The translations under genes and the position numbers were made by a program. Below the pieces are notes generated by a model. That model did no database searches and was not told the DNA's origin. It saw only the letters and a list, made by a program, of their open reading frames with translations. A DNA stretch of 54,510 nucleotides from Asparagopsis taxiformis (lineage: Eukaryota; Rhodophyta; Florideophyceae; Bonnemaisoniales; Bonnemaisoniaceae): NCBI GenBank assembly GCA_030407315.1, contig JALQPE010002799.1, positions 1-54,510 on the forward strand. The letters are read 5' to 3'. Within the stretch, counting starts at the first letter, position 1. Every line of letters starts with the position of its first letter. Positions 47,545 through 54,510 of the stretch are shown piece after piece.

Positions 47545-49305
47545 GTCTGTGTTCTCGGAAATGGACGCGGACGTCCACAACCTCTAGTACACCTAGTATT
47601 ACTAGGCGGACGTCCATGTTCTCCAGTATTTTTGGATGTCCGCCTAGAACCGGACGTCCATGCGGTCTAGTACGTCTAGTATTACTAGGACGACATTCAT
47701 TGTTTCTAGTACCACGGATGTCCCCCTCGGGATGGACTTCCGCCATGTCTATGTCCACCTAGGACGGGCGCCAGTTCAGAAATTCAAAAATTTCGACCCC
47801 AGAAATTTCTGCCGCCGTGCTCGACATGGATGTCCGCATCCATCACGGCGACCACTCTATTTTTCCTTGTCGGTCGACTCCAATTTTGTCTTTAAATTTT
47901 TTCATCCTCTCGCTCACACCCCCTTCCAGTTGTTGCTCACCTCCCCCGTACTGTACCTCAAACACCCCCAATACCACTCTAGCACGCATTTTCAGCTACC
48001 TATCCCCCGCTTCCACGGTGCACACCTCCATTCCATACCTACTTTTCTGCTCTACCGTACAGATTTCGTATAACCAGTCCTCATAATACCTCAGAATAGG
48101 GAAAAACATCCCCTATCCCCTCGACCTGCTCTCCCCCATCACCTTTGCAACGTATTGTTCTTCATACCCTCTCTCTCTACCTTCAACCCATCTCCTTCGC
48201 CCTCTCCACAAAACTTCCCCTGCACTTACTCTTCGACCTGCTCCAACCCTCCCTCCCTCACCTGCTACATGCCCCCACGCCATCCGCATCTTCGATACCG
48301 TATACACCACCACCACCGGCCCACGCTCCCGCTCCCCCCCGTCTCCCCAGAAACCTCCCCGCTCTGAACCCATATCAACCCCCCACTTCGCACCCTCCCC
48401 CCACTCTCCTCCCTCCCCAAATAACAATAACCTCTCTTCTTCCCACACATTCCCACTCACCACACACGCCGACAGATACGCGCCCCCCCTCCCTCTTTCT
48501 CCTCACTTTCCTAAAACCCCCTCCTCTCGGCGACTTCAACCGCACCCTCCTACGGTCCCACCTAAACACCTCCTCCGCCCTCACTACCCAACACCCCGCA
48601 GCGTCTCCCCAATCCCCATAATATGCTTGTCGGCACTCCTCTCCGAATCACACTCCAATCTAAACCCGCACTCCGTACATTCCCCTTCCCCCTGTACCAT
48701 CCCCTCCCAAGATTCCATCCACCCCCCACAGAACCATCCTCCATACCACAGAAGAATTTTCTTCCTCTCATACTCATCCTTAAAACCTCCATCTCCTCCA
48801 TGTAAATTTCGATGTAAATATTTTCTCCTATGCAAACTCATACATGTATGAGCGTATGCCTTTCCGCTTCGTCACCCTGAATATTTGTATTCATGTATTC
48901 ATAAATGGAGCCACCCACATCCCTATACCGTTTCTGCAAGCTTTACAAACCACCAGACGCATACTCCACACTATACAACAAACACTACTCGCTATCTCAG
49001 ACGACGCGGTACACAAGTAAGCGTAGATCCACCTTCCGTGACGCCTTCCCTGATGCGTACAAGTGCGAAACACGTCTAGACGTTATATCAGAAGTGAGCG
49101 CGGGAATTTTCGGCACGGAGATGCTGGGCCACCAAATTGATTTTTCGGAAATTTTTAGAATTTCTGGGGCTGGCCAGCAGTGCAATCGAGCTGGACATCC
49201 ACCGGACGTCCATTTCAGGTTGATCGTGAGAGAGTAGGCGGGAACATGATGAAACAAGGACCAAGACCTGTCCCTGACGTGTTGAGCCTGAAATCGACCC
49301 TTTCG
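47545..49305 (-). repeat. Right arm of the long inverted repeat (partner 17855-19651)
   Basis: Inverted counterpart of the left arm, with the GGACGTCC cluster and CCTAGTATTACTAGG palindromes at its inner end (47560-47700) and R-repeat sequence at its outer end. The inner edge falls at CGTCTGTGTTCTCGG, 40 bp upstream of the gypsy gag, where the 5' LTR should be. Proline-rich open frames here (47660-48621) are broken relative to the left arm. Confidence 0.85.
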
Positions 49306-50240
49306 TAAGACGCGATTTTGGCTTACAGTTGGTGCTTACTGAAGCCAGTGATGACCCCGGTCGCAGGGCAGCGCCGGTTCCTGGGGCCGTTGTGGCCAAA
49401 TTAGACACAACCTTGATTTGAATTGAAATTTGGGCTATTCTCAAAACATGCACATGTGAACATGTTTTTGAGATGGGGGTCTGCCGTACGGCACAATCGA
49501 CCCGCCCAAATCGATGTTTTTCACAATTTTTTTCTGCCCGAAATTTTAGAATTTCTGGGCTCGCCAGCATGCAATTGAGCCGGATATCCACCAGACGTCC
49601 TTCTGGGTTGTTCGTAATGCTGCTCACATCTACGACGCATTACAGCAACCACGCAGGCGGGCCCACTGCTCATACGAAGTGCAACGTAGCATGTGCAGCA
49701 TGATGGATGAGCAGTGTTTGTCGTGAGAAAGTGGGGTGGGAGCATGTCGAAACAAGGACCAAAACTTCGCCCTGGCGTATTGAGCCTGAGCCTGGAATCG
49801 ATCCTTCGTGAGATGTGGCTTTGCTTACAGTTGGTGCTTACAGAGCCAGCGATGGCCCCGGGCTCGGTCGTCGGATGGCTTCTTCTGGGGCCGTTGTGGC
49901 CAGATTAGACACCTTGATTTGATTGATTTTTTTTTGAGCCATTCTCAAAAACATGCACATGTGAACATGTTTTTGAGATGGGGTGGGTGCCGTACGGCAC
50001 TTTCGACCGCCCAATCGATATAATTTTGCAATTTTTTTCTACTGAAATTTTAGAATTTCTGGGCTCGCCAGCAATGCAATTGAGCTGGACATTCACCGGA
50101 CGTCCATTTCAGGTTGGTCGAGTATTGCACATGGATACAGTTTTGCAGCTATTTCTCAGCCCAACATTTTAGAATTTCAGGGCTGACCAGCAATGTAACC
50201 GAGCCGGACTTCCACTGGACGTCATTTCAAGTTAGGCTAG
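49130..50240 (-). repeat. R repeat array in inverted orientation, copies 7-8 plus partial units
   Basis: Two units with palindromic cores near 49460 and 49955, opposite in direction to the arrays at 10-18 kb. A partial unit (49130-49230) and a further degenerate half-unit (50120-50240, TTTTAGAATTTCAGGGCTGACC) are also present. Both full units carry the GTGCCGTACGGCAC palindrome or a one-base variant. Confidence 0.87.
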
Positions 50241-50463
50241 TGCTGCACATTTGCTCGCATCGCAGCAACTAAGCAAGTGTTGACAGCACCGAGATGCCAT
50301 GCATGACAAGGGGGGCATCGGCTGCAAAACGGCTTCCCTGGTCGGCGGCTGGATGTCTGGATGTGAATGGCTGCAAGCATGGAAATCTTGCTACCGCACG
50401 CAGCATACACTGCTGCAGCAGCACATCACTGACGCATGCGAAAGTTGGGTGCTGCAGTGCGTG
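50241..50463. other. Unassigned spacer
   Basis: About 220 bp, no recognised feature. Confidence 0.4.
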
Positions 50464-50999
50464 GTTGTTTGTGTGTTGTATTGTGTGTTTTGTTGTGTTT
50501 GTGTGTTTGTGTGTTGTGTGTGTATGACGAACCTTGTGGTATCCCTAGGCGTGCACTGGTACAAAAAGTTTGGACTGCCCCATCGGTCGTACTTTGGCGC
50601 ATTTACATGCATCGGAGAACGACCAAGGAGGTAGAGCAGCAATCGCTGTTGGCTGAGCCGTCCAAACTGGAGGGCTTGGGGCAATGGTTCTATAGCAGTC
50701 ATTTATAGGACGCCCACCGTTGATGACTGAGATCCACGGTGGGTTTAGTATTCATGGTGTTGTCCTGCATTGGCGCGTCGAAAGACGAGTACTTCCAGTG
50801 AGCGTCCAAGGTGAACAGCTCAGCAGAGGATTATGATGTGGATGTGAAGGCATGGATGAGGCCAGCAGGAACGTTTCTGCAAGATGGGCGTGAGTGGGGT
50901 AGTGAGCGGGGAGGGGCCGCTCGGGTGCTTGGTAGCTTCTGGGGCGCTTTGTGGCCAAAAAATCAAGCCTATGTCCGGCGGACGTCCTGAATTGCTTTA

Positions 51000-51173
51000 T
51001 TTTTTGGGCTATTCTCAAAAACATGCACATGTGAACATGTTTTTGAGATGGGGGTGTGCCGTACGGCACTTTCGACCGCCCATCGATATATTTTTTGCAT
51101 TTTTTTTCTGCCTGAAATTTTAGAATTTCTGGGCTCGCCAGCAATGCAATTGCGCTGGTCATTCACCGGACGT
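51000..51173 (-). repeat. R repeat, copy 9 (inner end of left inverted arm)
   Basis: Full palindromic core (CATGCACATGTGAACATG), GTGCCGTACGGCAC and the GAAATTTTAGAATTTCTGGG segment, ending at CACCGGACGTC where the inverted repeat stops. Confidence 0.88.
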
Positions 51174-53796
51174 CTATATGCGCTCAAGCGATTGCTGTCT
51201 GCTTCAAATACCTGAGACATTATTGCCCCACACGACATAAAGTCCCCCAACATGCGACGCCCATCAAACATAAACATTTTCATGCTCTTACTACATTCTA
51301 GTCGCACACATACATCCATCTTCAAACAAAAAATGTCATTTAAACACCACCACCAGTACCGCTTCATCGTACGCCAATACCGCCCAGTCGCCAGCAGACA
51401 AGCTAGCCGTGCAGAAAATAAGCACTGCCCATCTACGACGGAAACGACTGGATCTCATCATCGCTCTCAGCATTTCCAAAACAAGCCAACATGTTTCCCC
51501 TACGTCACCCTGCAAAACGATACCATTGTATACTTCTGCATTCTCCGTCATTGCATTCAATTCATCTGCGCAATGAATTCTTCAATCTCGAAGCCGGCCG
51601 GGTTTTCTGCCCATCCTGCAATAAGGGCATTGGAGAAAGTTCTCTAGCAATGCCACTAAAGCCTTGATGCAACTACACACGGTGCTGATTGCTTCTATCG
51701 CTTCCTCAAATCTGTCGACATTTACAATATACCATCCATCCGACACATTTCCAAACTAACTAGATTGTCATTGACAAACTCGTGTGTAGCCCCATTTAGA
51801 CCACTCACCACTGGTATCTGCTGAGTCACCGCGCACTGCCCTGGTGCTCCCTCCTGAATTCGCTTGGGCTGTTCTCAATACATTCGTACTTATGCCTATG
51901 AAGCAGTCCCGTTATGGATCAGCGCTCTGCGTGTTCAGCACATCATCCCCACGTTACCGAGCTGCATTTCTCAGCGGTACGGGTATCATCAATCCTTAGC
52001 ACAGGATGTGATACAGCAGCCGATGCAGGTCAATTTCTAGACTCGTATTTTGCACTCAAGAAGGGAGATCGGTATGGAAATTGTCCAGGCATAACAAACC
52101 GCCTGTCCTGCTCTCCTGCAGAGCAAGCTCATCGATCCAGTCGATCAGGAACCTGACGACATGTAGTCGGCGTTCGTTCCGGACGCGGAAAGGGCAAATT
52201 TTTGTGTGGCGTTTGCCAGATTCAGTCGCAACGGGAAGCGATTAAACTTTCCGCATGGCGTTTGACTGCGGTTTATCTGAGACAGACATCGAGCGATCGG
52301 TGTTTCTGTCCAGATGAAGCTGGAGATCAATGCCGTATTTGAGCTGATAATTGGAGCAAAGATTTGAAACAAATTTCTGTGCAAATTTACGACGCGACAC
52401 GGCGGAGGGTGGATAACTCAACGTTAGATGTTATTGGTTGAGCCAACATTACAAGACCGTACCGACGACACGCGCATCATTGATTTTTCGCTCATTGCTT
52501 AGAGAGCAAAACTGTCCATGTCGTATCAAGTTAGACCAGCACATATTTCCGCAACATCTTGGTGGAACGAAGTCGGTGCTCACGAAAGCCTGAGAGCTGC
52601 CTTGAGTCGACGATTTTGTACGCCGCCTTATCTGTGGTAGTTTCATACTGCGTTGTTTCACCGTTGGACTTGGTGCCACGCCCACTTGGATCTCTCTCCA
52701 TACGTACGTGTAGATAAGATGTGAATGGACTACAATAGCATACCAACTGGAAACCAGTATCTACAATGCTTTGTGAGAATATAATGGCCTCTTCCTCGAG
52801 AAAAGGCCTCCTTCGGAATACTATATTTCATTCAACCATATCCATCCATCTCCCATCGCTTCAGCATGAAATCATCACCATTCCATCCATCGCAACATTC
52901 GTCGCTATCCAAACACTACTCCTCCCACATCTCCCGATCTTTCAGTCCGACGTACCCGGCGGCGGCCGAGAGAAACGTACTGGCCATTGGTTAAAAGTAT
53001 CTACGACGGCAATTAGCGCATATATTAATCATTCTCTATGTGACACAGACCCTAATTGCCTCTCGTTTGTGGCAGAAATGAAACAAACACAAGACTGCAA
53101 CTCGTCCATGCGAGAAGCAAAAGCTACAGATTTTTAGCAAGTATCGATAGCTACAAAGAACCACTGCAACGTTTATTCTAGACTTGTATACATTTTCATT
53201 AGCACTTACATTACCATACACGAATAGTATTGCATTAAAGATTTTTATGAGAATGACAGGGGTCAGCGGCCGGGTTCCCTCCAGCTCAGCTTGGCTCAGC
53301 TCCGGATGCAGATGTGGTGAAGGGAAGAGAGAAAAGTCAGATATTCTACCATGATCTGATTTGATTTGCAATCCGAGAACTTCTTGACTCCCAAAAGTGT
53401 AAACAGTATCTCTGCATATTGGCATCGACCAAAAGAACTGCAGCACTAACTCAATTTTCATTGCAGAGATCAGCACAACGTATTCGTCTTGAGTGTCACA
53501 AGTTGCAATTAGATGGCGCTGACTCGAAGCTAGGAGAGTTGGTAGTTGTGCCGAGTCGGCGTCTTCGGTTTGATCGCTCGTGTAAATATCCAAGCAAAAT
53601 GGCAGGCAAGGAGATACAAAGCACCACGCAACAATCAAGCTTACCACATTCCCCAGCCAGAATCACCATAGAAATCCTTGCAGTCTGCATCACACAGATC
53701 ATCTTACGCAGTGCGTGCTGCCCAGGTCGTTATTCGGCCCTATCCAGAAACACTTTTAGGCCTAGTGCAACCAGTAGATCTGAAATGGAAATGGAC
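51174..53796. other. Interior of the inverted-repeat element
   Basis: 2.6 kb with scattered frames, the longest being 203 codons at 53036-53647 (minus). None has a recognised motif, a convincing start or consistent composition. I see no gene I can support. Confidence 0.45.
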
Positions 53797-54010
53797 GTCC
53801 GGTGAATGACCAGGCGCAATTGCATTGCTGGCGAGCCCAGAAATTCTAAAATTTCAGTCAGAAAAAAAATGCAAAAATACATCGATTTGGGCGGTCGAAG
53901 TGCGTACGGCACACCCCCATCTCAAAAACATGTTCACATGTGCATGTTTTTGAGAATAGCCCAAAAATAAAGCAATTCAGGACGTCCGCCGGACATAGGC
54001 TTGATCTAAT
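53797..54010 (+). repeat. R repeat, copy 10 (inner end of right inverted arm)
   Basis: Plus-orientation R unit with the core near 53940. Its GTGCGTACGGCAC has lost one base of the usual palindrome. Begins GACGTCCGGTGAATGACC. Confidence 0.87.
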
Positions 54011-54445
54011 TTGGCCACACGGCCCCAGAAGCTACCAAGCGCCCGAGCGGCCCCGCCCCGCTCCACTTACCCACTCACGCCCATCTTGCAGAAACGTTCC
54101 TGCTGGCCTCATCCATGCCTTCACATCCACATCATAATCCTCTGCTGAGCTGTTCACCTTGGACGCTCACTGGAAGTACTCGTCTTCGACTCCGCCAATG
54201 CAGGACACACCATGAATACTAAAACCCACCGTGGATCTCAGTCATCAACGGTGGGCGTCCTATAAATGACTGCTATAGAACCATTGCCCCAGCCCTCCAG
54301 TTTGGACGCTCAGCCACAGCGATTGCTGCTCTACCTCCTTGGTCGTTCTCCGATGCATGTAAATGCGCCAAAGTACGACCGATGGGGCAGTCCAAACTTT
54401 TTGTACCAGTGCACGCCTAGGGATACCACAAGGTTCGTCATACAC

Positions 54446-54510
54446 ACACAACACACAAACACACAAACACACAAACACACAAACACACAAACACACAAAC
54501 ACACACAAAC
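54446..54510. repeat. CACAAACA microsatellite
   Basis: At least seven copies of an 8-bp unit running off the window edge; the mirror tract lies at 50464-50525. Confidence 0.95.

Larger units (their letters stand above)
37362..47545 (-). mobile_element. Ty3/gypsy chromovirus-type retrotransposon lacking its 5' LTR
   Basis: Minus-strand order from the right: gag (47504-45279), protease (to 44746), pol with RT, RNase H, integrase and chromodomain (to 40750), a 2.7-kb non-coding tail, a polypurine tract and the 3' LTR (37362-38025). The expected 5' LTR to the right of gag is absent: the sequence switches to the arm of a long inverted repeat about 40 bp upstream of the gag ATG. No primer-binding site is seen. 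The element is inserted within methyltransferase copy 2. The interior is rich in CG and ACGT/CGT words compared with its neighbours. Confidence 0.92.
50464..54510. mobile_element. Element with about 710-bp terminal inverted repeats, non-autonomous
   Basis: 50464-51173 matches 54510-53797 in inverted orientation at high identity. Both arms have a TGTGTTTG microsatellite at the outer edge, then TATGACGAACCTTGTGGTAT, a Gly/Arg-coding-looking but stop-filled stretch, and one R unit at the inner edge ending in GGACGTC. The 2.6-kb middle (51174-53796) has only short frames and no transposase motif. This is the structure of a fold-back element mobilised in trans. The window ends inside the right-arm microsatellite, so the outer end is unseen. 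Confidence 0.85.

Noticed and set aside
53036..53647. 203-codon minus-strand frame in the last element
   Set aside because: No motif, irregular composition, no support from the surrounding structure.

Overview
The window is eukaryotic, transposon-dense DNA. It holds a Ty1/copia element, a Ty3/gypsy chromovirus, a solo LTR, remnants of a further reverse transcriptase, several families of fold-back or inverted-repeat elements, and two copies of an unusual gene cassette. I see no operons or Shine-Dalgarno starts. Spliceosomal signals appear at least once, and the copia primer site matches the anticodon arm of a eukaryotic initiator tRNA. I cannot fix the lineage from sequence alone: a red alga, an oomycete or a fungus would all fit. 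Nothing here looks like an ordinary housekeeping gene.

Layout. (1) 7-6518: a complete copia element with two LTRs that read as identical, an unusually long leader carrying a two-finger U1-type zinc-finger ORF, and a gag-pol frame broken once inside the reverse transcriptase. (2) 6662-9846, minus strand: a decayed DNA methyltransferase (DPPY, then DPFSGT) running into a SET domain. (3) 10.1-12.6 kb: dispersed 'R' repeats and a glycine-rich tandem repeat. (4) 12903-16827, plus strand: a decayed ParB/Srx-like protein continuing into a 2-oxoglutarate/Fe(II) dioxygenase. (5) 17.1-19.65 kb: more R repeats and the left arm of a long inverted repeat. (6) 20.06-21.44 kb: a reverse-transcriptase remnant split by a solo gypsy LTR with a perfect 5-bp target duplication. 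(7) 25231-29280, minus strand: a large DDE transposase. (8) 30559-34096, plus strand: a second ParB-like/dioxygenase gene. (9) 35234-37361: a second methyltransferase of the same family, cut just after DPPY by the gypsy element. (10) 37362-47545: the gypsy element (minus strand), with a 3' LTR and no 5' LTR. (11) 47545-49305: the right arm of the long inverted repeat. (12) 49.1-54.5 kb: inverted R repeats and a 4-kb element with about 710-bp inverted arms.

How the genes may work together. The same two-gene set (a ParB-like protein fused to a dioxygenase, plus a beta-class DNA methyltransferase) occurs twice. One copy sits head-to-head with a DDE transposase, and the other methyltransferase copy continues into a SET histone-methyltransferase-type domain. 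The simplest reading is a mobile-element-borne chromatin/DNA-modification cassette: a writer of DNA methylation, a candidate oxidative editor or eraser, a candidate histone methyltransferase and a transposase. Gene content and pairing are read from sequence; biochemical roles are inferred from family. Both copies carry disabling lesions here, so intact copies should be sought elsewhere in the genome.
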